This document shows, one piece after another, positions 1 through 14,034 of a stretch of DNA of 64,000 nucleotides. The translations under genes were made by a program, and so were the position numbers. The stretch's first letter is position 1. Each line of letters starts with the position of its first letter. The stretch comes from Dryas octopetala (Eukaryota > Streptophyta > Magnoliopsida > Rosales > Rosaceae). The DNA is taken from the NCBI GenBank assembly GCA_963921425.1, contig OY992835.1:16864001-16928000 (forward strand), given 5' to 3'. The notes under the pieces were generated by a model. The model saw only the letters and a list, made by a program, of their open reading frames with translations. It had not been told where the DNA came from and did no database searches.

Positions 1-27
1 AGAACTGAAAAATAGTGTATAAAGGAC

Positions 28-1160
28 TTGTCTTGGAATTGAACCCCAGCAGTCTCCTTTAGGTTATCTCCTACTCAAGGACTTGTTTAGGTCTCATGTC
101 TGATGATGAAAGTAGCCAACTTGAGCAACACTAAATAATTGGCTCGAGTTGGAGAGGCTTTGCAAAGGGTAGTATTCTGGCTTAAGAGTTAAAACTCTCA
201 AAGCTTCATTCTACTGGCCTCTTATAAGATTAACATAAAATGTTGTTCTTAAGCTTAGGATGATTCAGCTAGTGCTTCATAAGTTCTCCTAGAAAATATT
301 GATAATGAAGCAATATTCCTAATGGATCTTATATATGAACAACCAGCCCAGAGAAGCAGTGCAAGATAAAATCTCACAGCTTTAGAAGAGACCAACAATA
401 CCACAAAAGCAAGGTCAGGGAATTCCATAACTTTGTGGAAGGCACCAAGAAATGTCACTTTGCATTAATTGCCCATTTCATTAGACCATACAAAGAGCAG
501 AGGAAATGACAACAATTTGATTAGACCAAAAAAGAAATGACAACAATTTAGTAGCTAAAACCAAATCGATTCAGAAATCAGTTTCAATGTACAACCTCAA
601 CCTTCAAAAAGTTAATTGTGTTGAGCAACTAATTGATCTTGTAGTACACCAGAAGACAAAACCAGTCCAAATCTTGTCCAGCCTTCCTTCAGAAAATCAG
701 TGATTATGCAGAGCTCCACGGCAACTAGACCTGAATTCAAGATTCAAGATAATGGTGAAAAGCTGCTTGAATTCAGTCAACCTTAACAATCAATCATGCT
801 TGGGAAACACTAAACAGTAAACATAAATATATTATTCAGTAAAATTGGAAAATTGTCATCCAAGAACGTACATTGTCTTGGAATTACAGTCTCCTTTAGG
901 TTACCTCCTACTCAAGGACTTGTTCAGGTCTCATGTCTGATGATGAAAGTAGCCAACTTGAGCAACACTATAATTGGCTTGAGTTGGAGAGGCTTTGCAA
1001 AGGTTGAGGTATGCATCATGCAATTTCATTTAGATTTGGCACGTTGAGGGAGCAGTCTGGCTTAAGAGTTCAAACTCTAAAAGCTTTACCACTTAGGATA
1101 AACATCAAATGCGGTTCCTAAAAGTAGGATGATTCAGCTAGTGCTTCATAAGTTTTGGAA
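28..1160. repeat. Direct duplication of a ~270-base segment
   Basis: About 28-290 recurs at about 865-1160 in the same orientation, roughly 840 bases apart. The shared core runs from the stretch around TCTCCTTTAGGTTA, through ACTCAAGGACTTGTT and CTCATGTCTGATGATGAAAG, to GGATGATTCAGCTAGTGCTT. The second copy carries extra bases after GGCTTTGCAAAGG. No long open reading frame, LTR signature or terminal inverted repeat was seen, so this could be two members of an old dispersed repeat or a local duplication. Confidence 0.7.
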
Positions 1161-1690
1161 GAGAAAAGTAGTGCAAGAGAAAGATTCAAAGCTCGTGTCG
1201 GTTCATTTAATAATCCTTTCATGCATATGTCGAAGTAAATAGCTAAAACTTAGGCTTAGCACTATTCATGACTCATTCATGCTCATGTCATGTTCGTGGC
1301 ATGCCTTAAAAGGCACAAACCCTATTTATGAAAAAAAAAAAAATGTTAAATGAGTCTGCCTAGTTTGGACTCATTTCGTGTTCAGACTCGTATCATTTTG
1401 AACTCATTCTGTGTTTATGTTCGGCCATGCCATGCCTGATGCCCATTAAAACTTAAACTTGGCCCGGCCCATTTACTTGTTTCATACTCATGCTAGCCGA
1501 CCCATTTTGTGTTTGTGTCTTGATGCCATGTTGTGTTCAATTGTTCATGCTAGAACGGGCCATTTGACACCTCTAGAGGGTAGTTGCTTAAGGACTTGGG
1601 CCTAGGATGAGTTTTTGAGTATTTGGGCCTGATAAAAATTGGGCCTTTGACCCAAATGGAGCCTGATGCGAGACTACGTCGTTTGGGAAG
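1161..1690. other. Intergenic stretch, possible old transposon remnant
   Basis: No gene is visible. The stretch at about 1190-1580 has the wording of plant repeats: recurring CATGCC and GGCCC motifs, and an end reading GGCCATTTGACACCTCTAGA, which resembles hAT-type ends. No matching second end or target duplication was found, so no element is called. Confidence 0.3.
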
Positions 1691-3013
1691 AGAGAAGAGA
1701 GAAGAGAGACTGAGACCATTGCCTTCTCAACAATCGCAGAGCCTCATTTCATTTCTACTTTCCTAGAGATTAGGAATTTATTATAAAGGTGGATTTGTCT
1801 TTGAGTTTCTTTTTCTCTCTCTCCAAATTCTCCTTGCAAACAATAAAAGCTTTCAACTTTGCGAAGCAATCGAGCTTTTATTTCAGGTTTGCGGTTCGCT
1901 TTCTAACTCTTCACATTATGAATGTATGTATGTGTGTGAATTGTGATATTGGTTTTGTGAATATTGTGATGCAATTTGATTTTTGGTGAATAAATTCTGT
2001 CTTATGAGTGAAACTATTATCTGGGTATTCGTGATTTGGTTCCTTTATGCAAAAGCACCTGGTTTTGAGGTCACTAATGTGATTGGAAGAGATGGGGAAA
2101 TGCTTTAAGGAAAAATGAATTATTTCTTTAAAAATGCGATTTTGCATTGAGCTACATGTTGTGCAACATTGTACCAAGTAAAAAGGCAGTCTCTAATAAA
2201 AGATTTGCCTGCAGAATTTGAATGTACCATGTCTTCACTATTATTTTTCGTTTTTCTATTATTTTCAACCACTTTTGGTTGAAAATAGCTCATCTAAGAG
2301 ACCCCGAAACTTCTTAAATTTCTGAAAATCAGAGTTTTTTATGGGAAGTCCATGAAATTCTTGAAAAGGTTAGCAGTTGGAGAAATATCACTTTCGATTT
2401 GGGGCTTCATGACTATGTGAGACATGTGCGTTAACATGATACTGTTTTGGGATAAATCTATTATGTTAAGGACCAGTTGCACCTATAGGAGAAGGATTTG
2501 ATAATCATCATTGAGAATGTTTTATGTTTGTGGAGAGGTGTAGGTGCTAAATTTCGATTGAAACTAAGCTCAATTATCAGCTTGAGCTTATATTAAAGCT
2601 AGCTAAAAATATGAAAGACACATTGGAAAAGAAAGTTATATGTGCTTTAAAAATGTGAAAGAAAGAAAAAAAAAAGTAAGGGAGGAAGCGATTTCTTTAA
2701 TCTGAGTCGTATCAACAAAATTAGGCATCCGAACCATTTGTAATTGTATGTAAGCATGTCCCTTTCAGATTTTTTGGTGTTTATTCCATGATAGCTGCCA
2801 ATGTTGCTGCATTATTGCACAATGTACTAATGTCTAATATTATTACTGGATAATAACATAATAATTACATGATCTTAGGTCTTGTTGTGTTGTCGTGATG
2901 GCCTTCATTTATCATTCTTTTGAGTGGAATGTACAACTTTCCGAGTTCAATAGAGCTGTCCGACCAAAAATAACCTATTCTAGTATTGTTGGAAATTGCA
3001 GGTAACATAAGAT

Positions 3014-3202
3014 ATGGCAGTAAAGCCAACAGTTGCCTTGAGAGCTATACTTGTGGGAGGAATAGCTGCATTTGCTAAAGTAGCTGGTGCAATGAAGGCT
3101 GCAGGTAGTGTGAAGATAGGTGCAGCTGCAGCTGCCATGACAGCAGCAGCAACTGCAACTATGTCAAGACAAGACCCAAATGATGACTCTAAGAAGCACT
3201 GA
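3014..3202 (+). CDS. Small alanine-rich conserved plant protein (62 aa)
   Basis: This 62-residue open frame has a positively charged, alanine- and glycine-rich body (start MAVKPTVALRAILVGG) and a hydrophilic tail ending DDSKKH. The ATG lies 13 bases after an acceptor-like TTGCAG (ends 3001). A donor-like site after TTTCAG near 1886 suggests a ~1.1 kb intron in the 5' UTR, with a first exon starting in the GAGAGAAGAGA-rich stretch near 1690-1750. An AATAAA-like poly(A) signal follows at about 3332. The middle of the protein could form a short amphipathic or membrane-associated helix, but there is no catalytic motif. I recall small uncharacterised plant proteins of this style. The function is unknown and I assign none. 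Confidence 0.6.
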   Translation: MAVKPTVALRAILVGGIAAFAKVAGAMKAAGSVKIGAAAAAMTAAATATMSRQDPNDDSKKH

Positions 3203-3893
3203 ATATGAGCTCTTAATAGATGTAGTCAGTAAGTTCTGTAGCATATTGTTGGCTGTCCCAATGCGTCTTGGGAGCAAATTTGCGGCATTTGAGTTGTAAT
3301 TTTGAATGTAAGATGATGTTGAAACACTTGAAATAAAGACTTCCTTTTTTTTGGTGTTTTCTGTTATTTGAGAGTTACACATTACACATGAATGCAGGCA
3401 AAGCTTAGTGCAATTGAAAGCCTTAACTATTAGGGTGTGTTGGCTTAGCATCCTTCATCTGTTTTTTCCCCTTTTTTTTTTTTTTTTTTCCCAAAATTTC
3501 TTCCGCTTTCCAACAAGCAAGAGAGAATACCTAAGGAAAAAACTGAAAGGCAGTGTTGCCCACCTTTGAAAGAACGAAAACTGTGTTATTTGGTAGATAA
3601 ATATGCAGGTTCGCATACAGTATCACAAAAGGAGTAACTTTAAGTAAATATATTCTGCTCATTGAAAAGGAGAGGCAAGTTTGTTCCAGAACTTTCTACT
3701 TAATAGATAAGTATGCAGAAGGAACTATGAAATGGTGAACTAAATCACACTCATAAATAAAATACAAACAATATACAATATGTTCTCTTCTCATCCAGAC
3801 AATGGAATTTTTTTTCAGAAGGACCAGCATTTCTAAAAAGAAATCAACAGTCAAATTCCACCTCTTCCATGCCTTTAAGCAGGACCCAACATC

Positions 3894-6800
3894 TCAGGTA
3901 AAATGTAAAAGTTGATGATGCAGATTCGATTTACTTGAACCACACGTGAAGTCTGGCTGATCAACTAAGTGTACCACAAGCTCGGGGTTTGGGGATTCTA
4001 ACTCAAATATGACCTGTGCAATGGTAAAACAGAAGAATATTGTTGATTATGATTCTATGAATATATAAAGAAAATGGATTTTGAATAATTTTGCATTTAA
4101 CCTCAAACAAAATTAAAAGAAAAAAGAAGAAAACTCATTCCAAAATAAGTGAGAGAAATATAGCTTTTGGCATCTCATACCACAATATTCTTCCCATGCT
4201 GAAGGACTGGAGCAGGGACATATAGGTTGCATTGTGGACCCTTCAACTGCAAAATGCACCATGACTCAATGCTTGGAGTAAAAGAATACATGCAATTTAC
4301 TATAAAAAGAAAACGCAGGAAAATATTTATATGCAAGGGAAAGAGAATCAATATTTTACCGGCCAAAATCTTCCAATATTGAAATTGTTAATAGTTACAA
4401 TCCCTTTACCCCAACCACTCAATGAAATGAATGTATCTTTGATTTCGTCTTCTTTACTAATAGAAAAATGTCCAGCATAAAATGCCGGTTCTTTCAAAGC
4501 ATTCCCTGCAAAAGAAAGCCAATGCTAAAGACCATTGTTTTCTCTTAATCACAATTGTGACCTCATTAATGTTGCTTCTGTGCAAACTGATAAAGAAAAG
4601 AACATGGAGACGTGTATTTGAGAGCATACCAGACTTCACTCTTAATGTTTTGCGGGATGACATTATAATTCCAGAATATGCAGCTTGAATTATGGGATTG
4701 ATTTTGGGAACCTCATTCAGATTGATTAGAGGCACCAAGTACATTTTCCATCTACGGAGAATTCTCCCATCTAGATAAACAGAAGATAGAATACCCTGCA
4801 AAAGAGAGTAAGAAAGACCAGTTCAATATCATCCGTTATGCTAGGAAGTACTTTTTTTTTCAGATGTCAAGAGATAAACTGACAGAAGTGCAATTTTTGA
4901 CTTCAGTAGGTGGCATTGAACCTTATGCTTCTCAAATCATATTAAGAAATATAGAATACAGTTTCTTAATTTAAATGTGACTTTACCTTCCTGTCAAATA
5001 TATATGGCCCATAATTTAGACGACCCATATTTTCAACCTATTTGAACAGAAAAAAATCAAATTAGGGAAAAAAAAGATGTAGAATTTACAGAATTAAGGT
5101 ACCAAACATTTGGAGCAACCTATAGGCTTTTGTAGCATGTTGGAGAACCGCATTTCTTAAAGCTTAGTAATAAAAAGTGCCAACATTGTATTCTAAGTTT
5201 AACTCAAACCATGGGTATCCAATATCATACACAAATAATGCCCATTTTTGTATTTATGTAGCTGAAAAAATATTTAAAAGTCAGAATCATACATGCTCTC
5301 TTTTTCCTGATAGGTAAAGGAGAATGCAAAGGAAGGGGGAGTCCTAAAATTTAACTTATGTACGCAAAGAAGAAAGAAAGGAAACCAAACAGAGCTTATT
5401 GTATCAAAGAGAAGAGAAGATGTATATCTATAATTATGTACTATGTAAACCTGTCAAATGAGTATGTGCACTATAAGAATTAAGATGCCCAAGTCAATTT
5501 TCTTGTTAAGAAATGAAAGTAAAAGGAAATGAATGGACACAAATAGAGGAGAGGACATTCGGGTACCAGCACAAATAAGCTGATGTTGGAGAGACATTTA
5601 GTATTAGGAAGGGTCAGACTTTGATTTGACCATCTTTCAAAAGTTCCAACATATGTTGGTCTTCCATGCCGATCATCAGAAGGGCATAATATGAAAACTT
5701 GAGCTCTGTCATGCACCTGCCACATGAAATAAAAAGTTTAAGTTCTTTTAGACTATTAAAACATTCTGTGCTATTCTGTATACACTGAGAAAATGATGGA
5801 TAGATGAGAGGCTGGACTCTAAACAAACGAGATGCAATACTAAGTGTGTTGCCTTGATTGGGAAAGAGAAAATAAATGCCTAACAGTTACAAATAGGAAA
5901 TTGACTCCAATATAGTTAATAAACTGAACATAAAAATCATCAGCTTAATTGTAAAATAAGGGAAGGTTGCACCTTTGGTATGGATACAACGCTTCCACCA
6001 TCATTGTGTTTTGCAGCATACTCAGTTACATATAACAAAAATCCAAACATCTGAAAATACAAAGCATTCATCTCAGTGTAATGTTTGTATCACTTGATCA
6101 CCAAAGCTGAAAACAAATAAAGTTACAAGGAACAAACACATAATTCTTACAAACCTGGCCCGCTGACTCCATTGGTATTGGGTTTTCAGATTCAACCACA
6201 TCAAAAGCATGTATCATGTCAAATAAATACCCTGTTTTTATTACGTGAATAGATCCATATGTTTTCTTTTCATTATCGGATGGAACTGAAGGGAGAGATT
6301 CTGAACTGTGTTGCTGTACAACTCTCCTAAGTGCTGAAAGATGTACAACATTCATGATAAACCATGTTGCAATATCATATAGAAAGAGGAATTTACTCCA
6401 GTTTCAGAGAATATAAAATTGTACCTTTGAATTTTGCATTACTTACATCCCCAGATTCCCTAATTGGTGCATCCTGGAAAATAGGTGTATCAGTTCTATG
6501 TTTATAGTTTCTAGCATAAATTAACACCAAAGTTACAACAAACAAGAAAAATCTTCCTCACATAATCATAGGAAGTGAGGTCAGGCTTGTAATCAGACTC
6601 ATCTGAACCAGTATTTGCTCCATTGTAAAATCCAAAGTTTGTTCCCCCATGTGCCATCTGGAAATTTGAAATGTAAGGTTTAAAGCTTTACAATAAAGCA
6701 TTACTTGGTATCAGCAAAGTAAGAACTTTAGGGCATACATAAAGCACTGCAGAACCATTTCTTTCCAAAATCTTTTTCAAGGCAGCTGCTGTAGAATCAG

Positions 6801-9800
6801 CATTAGTCTGTGCATTCTCCTCCCCCCAGTGTGTAAGCCAACCTGTGTAAAACTCTCTGAAGAAAGCATTGTGAGGATTTTGACTACTGGCCAACAAAAA
6901 TAATAATGAATAACAAGAAACCTACGAAGACAGTGGTGGTGATTTCCCTGGGTTATTGAACTCCTTTTGCAACTCAAATATAGGCCAAGGGTCATCACCA
7001 GTAGTGAAGTCAACAGCTGCAAGTCAGAAATAAAGATTACGTTATAAGAACACCTAATGCACTCATAAGAGTGTCTATATTGGACAATTCTTTTTCCACT
7101 ATTTTCTTTAAGGCCTATTCTTTCTGATATATGAGGAAAATTTTCCAGGAGACTATCCCCCATCTTTAAAAATGATCTTCAACAACTAGGAGCACTTTCT
7201 CCCCTAGGCCTAGAAAGTCAAAAGACATGTTGCACTAATTTAGCATCTAAAACTAAATATAGAAAAGCTAAAAGGTAACAATAAGGGATGAAAATTTTGT
7301 TAAGCACACAGGAAGGCTTAAGGAGACAGTATAAAATTCTCTACTGAAGACATGGTAGTGAATAAAGTAATAATTGAGCCATACGTACAAGGTGTTTAAT
7401 GTGTAAAAGTAAGCGAATGACTAAGGAAATGGTTATTAACAAGAGAAAAAGGAACTTTTAAGAATTAATGTTTATTAAATGTATAGGTTGATGTTGAAGT
7501 TTACCAGAAAAGACAGCATCTCCACGGATTGTTCCTTTCTCGAGAGTTTCCCTAGAACCTCCATCTGTTGTATACCTAATGACCATTAAAATGAAACATG
7601 AAATTATAATAACTGCAAGAAATAACTGCTATGTCAAAATTCCATTTTCTCAAAGTATGTAATGTGAACACCTTCTTTTTATATATTAGTTGGAGTGAAC
7701 CTAATTAGTCGGATACGGTTGGGACTAGGTCATGTTTTAAAGGCAAAACCAGTAACCACCATGAATGAATCATGCCTGTTCCATGGTGTACACATCTGCA
7801 AAGAAAAATGAACATAAGGCTGAATCACTTACAAAATTACATCATCCCCAAGGTGCTTCCTAGCCCCAGAGACCAGGTGATGAAGATAAGCTTTGTCATC
7901 CCCAAAGGAACCAAATTCATTTTCAACCTGTCAGAAAATTTCTGCTTTAGTGTAATTTACCAACGGTACAATCTCAAAGTAATTGATTCAAACATTTTGG
8001 CAAGAGCTGCCCTTCAGTTTCTGCAACTTGGAAACTTGATTCTTGGCATTGTACATTGTTTCTTGAAAATTCTTTGTTAAGCATCATGGAGAAAGGTCCA
8101 AGCCAGAAATAAAAGATCCACATACCTGGACCATTATAATAGGACCTCCATTGCCATAAAGAAGAGGAGCTACCTTTGGAAGTAGACTCCCCCACCATCT
8201 TTCAACCTTCAAGAGTTTGTGATTGAGCCCATATCAAAATATTGAATAGAGAAACAAGTACATTGGAAGTCCCAGACATAAATTTTACAAGTCAAAAGAC
8301 ATTACAACCATAATTAAAAATGATCAGAGACATTTGTACCAAAAAATAAATGATCAGAGACATATTTTTTATTTTATAAGTAATAAGTTTAAAATGCCAA
8401 AGGGGCGCAACCCCTGTACACAAGTGGTATACAAAAAAAGAAACAAAAACAAAACAGAGACTAAAAACTTGAAGAGGATTGAAAATCTAGTAAGAGAGAC
8501 AATGACGTCGCAAAATTGTGTGACATCTATGATACAGATGTGAGACATTCAAAATATCAAACCTTTTAACAAAAAGTTACATTCACCATACTGATTTAGC
8601 ATGCATGCTAAGTATTACAAAAAAGATAATACACAAGGAAAACATACCAATTGAAGGAAAGCAGGATCCGATGATCTTAGTCTTGGAGCTGGGTTGATGG
8701 CAAGTAGCCAAGGAGGGAAACCCCCCAAATCCCACTCTGCAATATAAGGATATTCATGACAGTTATTACCATCATTATCGTTACATCATTACCACCACCA
8801 CCATTAATGGCAACTAAAAGATAAATGATTGAAAAACAACAGGAACTGAAATGTCAGAAAATATTTGTCACGTATTTAAATCTAGAAGTCAACCTACTAG
8901 AGCTATAAATTACTAGACCAATTAAAATTTAAAGATACCATTTAGCTTCAATATGAAACATACTCCGAAATGGAGATATATATTAGGGGAACAAAAAAAA
9001 ATATTTCTCATGCATATAGTTAACCTAAAGGAAACAGAAATTTCACAAAGCCCCTTAACAAATGACAGAGATCCTAGATCGGACAGTCACTACTCACTAC
9101 TGACCTGCACATATATATGGCCCAGCTCGAAGCATAACAAGAAAACCCAGCTTCTGGGAGAGTTTGAGAAATGATACTAAATCTGCAATACCCTCAAAAT
9201 TCAAAGTACCAGCTTCTGGTTCATGTAGGTTCCAGGGAACATAAGTTTGAATAGTATTTAATCCCAACGCCTTTGCTCTCAACAGCCTATCTTCCCAGTA
9301 CTGCATTCATAAATATCACTTGCGGCATCACCACATCAATACCAGAAAGCCTTCACTAAGTATAAATATTTGGAAACGGCCATTCTTCTGAACAAAGACA
9401 TTCTATGAGACAAGAACCAATTACTTCATGTTTGTTAGTTCATTCTATTATATAAAGGATAAACTTTTAAGCATGTGAGAATTGAGGAGCTTCCACATGC
9501 TTTTTCAACTTGATGAACATTGAATGCTTCAATTTTGATGTAGTGCATTCAAGTTAGGTTCACCATGTAGTACTATAAAGCAGCCATTTGTAGGAGGGAG
9601 ACATATGATATTTTGATATTGAGAATATGGAGTTGAGCTCTTTATCTTTTCTCCTTTCTTAGTTGAGCCTTGTTTTCTTGGTTTTCTTTCTCTATCTCAT
9701 TCCTCCCCACATTAACTTTGCTCTTCAAATGAAAATTTCAGAAAGATTCCATGCAGTTCAAAACTTCTTCTTGTATCTTATAAAATCAAAGTCAAAATTT

Positions 9801-10792
9801 TTTTTCTTCATAAGTGACCATTATCTTACTAGAACCCACTGACAAGCACAAATCCTCCCTCCAGTAAAAGCTTAAATAAAATTTGCAGGAAAGCCACCAA
9901 GGACATATTTCAGAAAAATATGCACAGCTGATCATATTACTGTTTCAACATTACAAGTACTCAGAAACACCGAAGAAAGAAGAAAACCTCAGGAAGAACC
10001 CGGAAATAATGCAAGTCGCCCCCAATGATCTGGAAAGGCTGACCATCCTTCCAGAACTTGTCATTTGCAATTTCAAACTTTCTGGCATAACCCTGATTCT
10101 GAAAAAGCGATCAAACAAAATTCTCAATCCACAAGATGAACAAATGACACTTGTAGAGAAATTTTTTGAACATCAATATACTGAACATCAACCAAGAAAT
10201 TCTTATCATCCCTCTATGGGGTAGCTGGAACATAGCTCAGAAAGTATAATCTCAATTAGGCAAACATCTGCTTCAAGTGTCAGTTTGTTCAGATGCATTT
10301 TCCTTTCTTGACTGAGTAATCTAATAGACTAATACCCAAATTTTTTTTTCTTTTATATTTTCTAAACTTCCTATTAACCAAGTAGAATTTCATTTATTAT
10401 ATATATGTCAGAAATCAAACACTTAATGCACCCAGATAACGACCAGAGCAGAATGTAGTTTCTGTACAGCTCGTTCAACTTTTAACTCAAACAAATCAAA
10501 CTGACCCAGAAATCAAAATCCAGAATTTATCAATTTCCAGTTTTCATGAAAATACCAGCGTGACAGAGAGAAAAAGACTTACTTTCTTGGTGCTAGAATG
10601 ATGCTGGTGGTGGTGGTGGTGGTGAGAGTGGGAAGAGAGAGAAGGTAGAAGAGCGAAGACAGGGACAAAGATACCGAAGGCTAAGAGAGAGAGGAAGATG
10701 AAGAAAAACAGGATGGGTGTTGTGCTTCTCTTCCTCACCATTGTTGACCATTTAGAGCTCCACCCTCCTGAGCTATGGTTCTTATACTTCAT
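3894..10792 (-). CDS. BGAL17: Beta-galactosidase 17-like (GH35), 19 exons, intact
   Basis: Glycoside hydrolase family 35 enzyme releasing terminal beta-galactose from cell-wall or glycoconjugate substrates in the secretory pathway or apoplast. Exons read 5' to 3' on the minus strand: 10792-10583, 10098-9988, 9300-9105, 8736-8648, 8206-8126, 7927-7833, 7575-7505, 7016-6926, 6856-6739, 6657-6562, 6473-6425, 6333-6155, 6050-5973, 5716-5567, 5037-4987, 4795-4630, 4505-4360, 4246-4181, 4013-3894. All junctions are GT-AG and the frame stays open for 720 aa. An N-terminal hydrophobic signal-anchor (about residues 23-50) is followed by a His-rich stretch (HHHHHHQHH). GH35 landmarks are [47 protein letters not shown] (acid/base Glu near 233) and [13 protein letters not shown] (nucleophile Glu near 316), with beta-sandwich segments at the C-terminus. 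The short C-terminus without a lectin domain and the overall length fit plant BGAL17 rather than the larger BGAL1-like group. The intron after Gln of QVENEFG splits the catalytic motif. Confidence 0.92.
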
Positions 10793-12015
10793 TCCATATG
10801 GAAACCACTGTCAAAGTGTCAAGTGTCAACCCACCGTGTTCTAAGTTCCAACTTCTAAAACAGTTTCTTTTCTTTTTTGTCGATTTTACTTTTTCACATT
10901 TTATACGAAATGTCATATAGCCAAATATCCAATATCGTTGGCATTCATCAAATTTTGTTCACTACGATGTAAACTTCATTAGATTTATTTAAATATAGGC
11001 TCATTATACAAAATCAGATAATCCGGAAATACCACAATTAATTAGTCTACTTTAGATTCTCATGATAAAATAATCCACTTAAAATCTTGAATATTAAACA
11101 TATTCATCTAATTTTTTAAGGATGATAAGTCAGCCTAAATTTTAATTTTAAGGTTGTGTTTTGTGCAGGGGAGTGCTCGGAAACATTTTTTTCTTCTTCT
11201 ACTGGTCGATTGAAACTGTTGAAAAACTTCAAACGTTGAAATTGTTCAACAATAACCTATAGAATTAAAGTGAATGAGATTCTAAATGATTGTAATATGT
11301 GTTTTATTTTGTTTTATTCATTTTTCACATCTATAATTATGGGACCCAAAAATATATTACATTTGTATAAATATAAAATATCATTTTTATACGATTGGCG
11401 ACGGCTATTCCGACTATCTATTATTATTGAGTTGACCACCCTCATAATTTTGTAAAAGACATTTTTACCCCATTGTAAAATGACCATATAGGACATCTTG
11501 TTTTCTTAAAGCATGTTTTCTCATTACACCCCCATATCCTCTTTGCCACCACCAGCTACTCCACCCACACCCACACCCACACCATCATCTTCATCTTCAC
11601 ACTCCATTTTCTTCCACTAATCACCATCCTCAACCTCTACACTCTTCAACCAAAACCCTAGACATAGACTATTCATTTCATCACTCCTATTATACCATAA
11701 TCAACTATTTTTGGCGAATGGACTATAAGAATGACCAATTGGAGTCATCAAATGAGGTCATTTTGATCATTTTTTCATTTTTTATGAAATTTTTTGTTCG
11801 CGATTTTATTCAGAACACCAAAATTGAAATATGTAAACTATTTCGGTAGATACTCACCGAATAATATTCAATAATTTAGCAGGAATGTATTGAACATCCG
11901 AAGTCGACTTTTTCTTTTTATTCATTCGATGGTTACTTGCCGAGTATTTTAAATAAATTCAAAAGTATTCTACCGAAAATGTTTCACAATTTTGGTAACT
12001 TTCTATTGAATACTG
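10793..12015. other. AT-rich intergenic DNA, no gene seen
   Basis: This is upstream of the beta-galactosidase gene, so its promoter should lie at the left end. From about 11510 the DNA is C-rich (repeated CCCACACC). From about 11750 to the gap there are short recurring ACCGAA/TTCGGT-type motifs that may be subterminal repeats of an element continuing into the gap. No reading frame resembles a known protein. Confidence 0.5.
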
Positions 12016-12215
12016 NNNNNNNNNNNNNNNNNNNNNNNNNNNNNNNNNNNNNNNNNNNNNNNNNNNNNNNNNNNNNNNNNNNNNNNNNNNNNNNNNNNNN
12101 NNNNNNNNNNNNNNNNNNNNNNNNNNNNNNNNNNNNNNNNNNNNNNNNNNNNNNNNNNNNNNNNNNNNNNNNNNNNNNNNNNNNNNNNNNNNNNNNNNNN
12201 NNNNNNNNNNNNNNN
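12016..12215. other. Assembly gap of 200 N
   Basis: Exactly 200 undetermined bases. The gap falls where the 5' end of the adjoining CACTA element, including any main transposase gene, should be. Repetitive ends of that element may have broken the assembly. Confidence 0.99.
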
Positions 12216-12347
12216 GTTGTGGTTAGCGGTTCATGTGATGTGGATTAGTTAGTTTGTTAGTTTTTAAATATAAAATTTAGTTTAATTACAAAATGTAGAT
12301 TAATTAGTTTGAGAAATATATATAATTTAGTTATAAGGTGAAAGGCG

Positions 12348-13862
12348 ATGGAGTCAGCTCCCAATGATGTAGTTCAGCCATCCTCGAGTACTGGGAGCCC
12401 CTCTATGCCACGGAGGGCCCGTCGATCTCACCGCTCTAGTCAGGTCACTGCTTCCGCTTCCGCTTCATCTACTGCCACGTCATCCACTGCGACGAGGGGA
12501 CCATGTAGTGGGTTGAAGTCCTCTCGGATCGTGCGCAGTACTGGGGCGCGGATTCCAGTCATGTGTGTGCAAAACGGCCGACGACCGTTAGATCCTAACG
12601 TTGACAGTTTGTTCTCGCATGATGTGGGGGCTATTATTCGTGCCGAGTGCGCCATGATTGCAACCACTTGGAAAAAATTGCCGGCAGAGATTCAACACAA
12701 AGTGATCCGCTCCATCTCAGTGAGTATATAGCTCAATAATTAATTCAAAATGATAAATTTGATCATTTATAACAATCTAATATTTTTTTCAGGTTAACTT
12801 TGACATTCAGATGGATGATCCCCTCACTGTCACGTATATGACAGATTTACTCATCAAGTCTTACAGGCAGTGGAAGCACGAACTACACGTGTATTTCAAG
12901 GGATTTTCGTCGGCAGTTGAGGCATTGGCGAACCCCCCTATGGAGTTGGTAGAGCGGTCTGACCAGTGGCGTTTTTTGTGCGATCATTTCATGAGTCCGT
13001 CGTTTTTGGTACGTTTTATTATCTTAAGACTTTAAAAAATCGATTATTATTTTGTTATTCTATTATTGTATACATACACTAACATATTTATAATTTGCTT
13101 AATATTTAACAGAAGAAGTCGGTCGCCAACGCCAGAAACCGGAAAGAGAAGCCGTTTAACCATCATAGTGGTCCGACGCCCATCTCATATCGAGTGGAGT
13201 CGCGACGTCGGGTACGTCATTATTTAATTTAATACATATATATTCTTTAATATTGGTTGGGTCTTTGACAAAATTATTTTCTTTTTCAGCGTGGGTCGCA
13301 ATTTCCGGAGATAGATACTTTCGGAGATATCTATGTTCATCCCGGTTGTGATGCGGCCAAGGCAAAACATGTTAGTTTTTTATATTTTAATTTTTTTCAC
13401 AATTTTTTATATTTATTTTTCTAATTGGTTACTTGTATATATAACATTTTGAAGGATGAGATGGTGGCCAACTCGAGAATATATTTGGAGAGCTTGGCCG
13501 AGCAGCACCCTCCGGGTACTCCGTTGGAGTCGATTCCAGTACCCGATCCCGATGTCGGACTTCGTATTATGATAGACTCACTGGGTGTTAGGCCCGGTAA
13601 GGAAATACGCGGCATGGGATATGGGCGGATTCGTGATGTTCGATCCTCGTCTTCGTCTTCATCTTCGTCTCAGCCATCTGCAGTCGTCGCAGGGTTGTCC
13701 GCTCAAGTGAAGAAGTTGCAGGAGGACTTACGAGCTGAGAGAGCGGAGAAGGAGGCGTTGTATGCTGCATTGACCAAGGCGATACCTGGGTTTGTCCCGC
13801 CACCATCTTCTCATCAACCTCCGTCAGATATGAATGATGATGATGCTACTAGTTTAGAATAG
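12348..13862 (+). CDS. Plant Ptta/En/Spm transposase-like protein (PF03004-like)
   Basis: Five exons with GT-AG junctions give one open frame of 391 aa: 12348-12719, 12793-13008, 13113-13211, 13290-13370, 13455-13862. The N-terminus is Ser/Arg rich. The middle has the feel of the Transposase_24 family: WKKLPAEIQHKVI, YRQWKHELHVYFK, PMELVERSDQWRFLCDHF, then KKSVANARNRKEKPFNHHSG and RVESRR. The C-terminal exon carries EIRGMGYGR, a Ser-rich run and a coiled coil (about residues 330-370, VKKLQEDLRAERAEKEALYAA). Such proteins accompany the main CACTA transposase and probably bind subterminal repeats. No TNP2-type catalytic domain is present downstream; one could be missing in the gap. No stop or frameshift is seen within the exons. 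Confidence 0.75.
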
Positions 13863-14034
13863 ATTGACTATATATATTAGGGTTAATTACTACTTTGTAT
13901 GGATATTTTGATATATAAATTTATGAATTTTGTTTTATATAGTTTTTGAATAAAGAATTTTTTTTTTAAATATTAAATTTAAATATATAATTTAAATAAA
14001 AAAAATAATTTTTTTAAAAAAAAAACATGTTTGA

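Noticed and set aside
10965-10985. CACTACGA as a possible left end of the first CACTA element
   Set aside because: The preceding bases do not match TAT, there are no GGGCGACGAA repeats inside it, and it lies far from the array.
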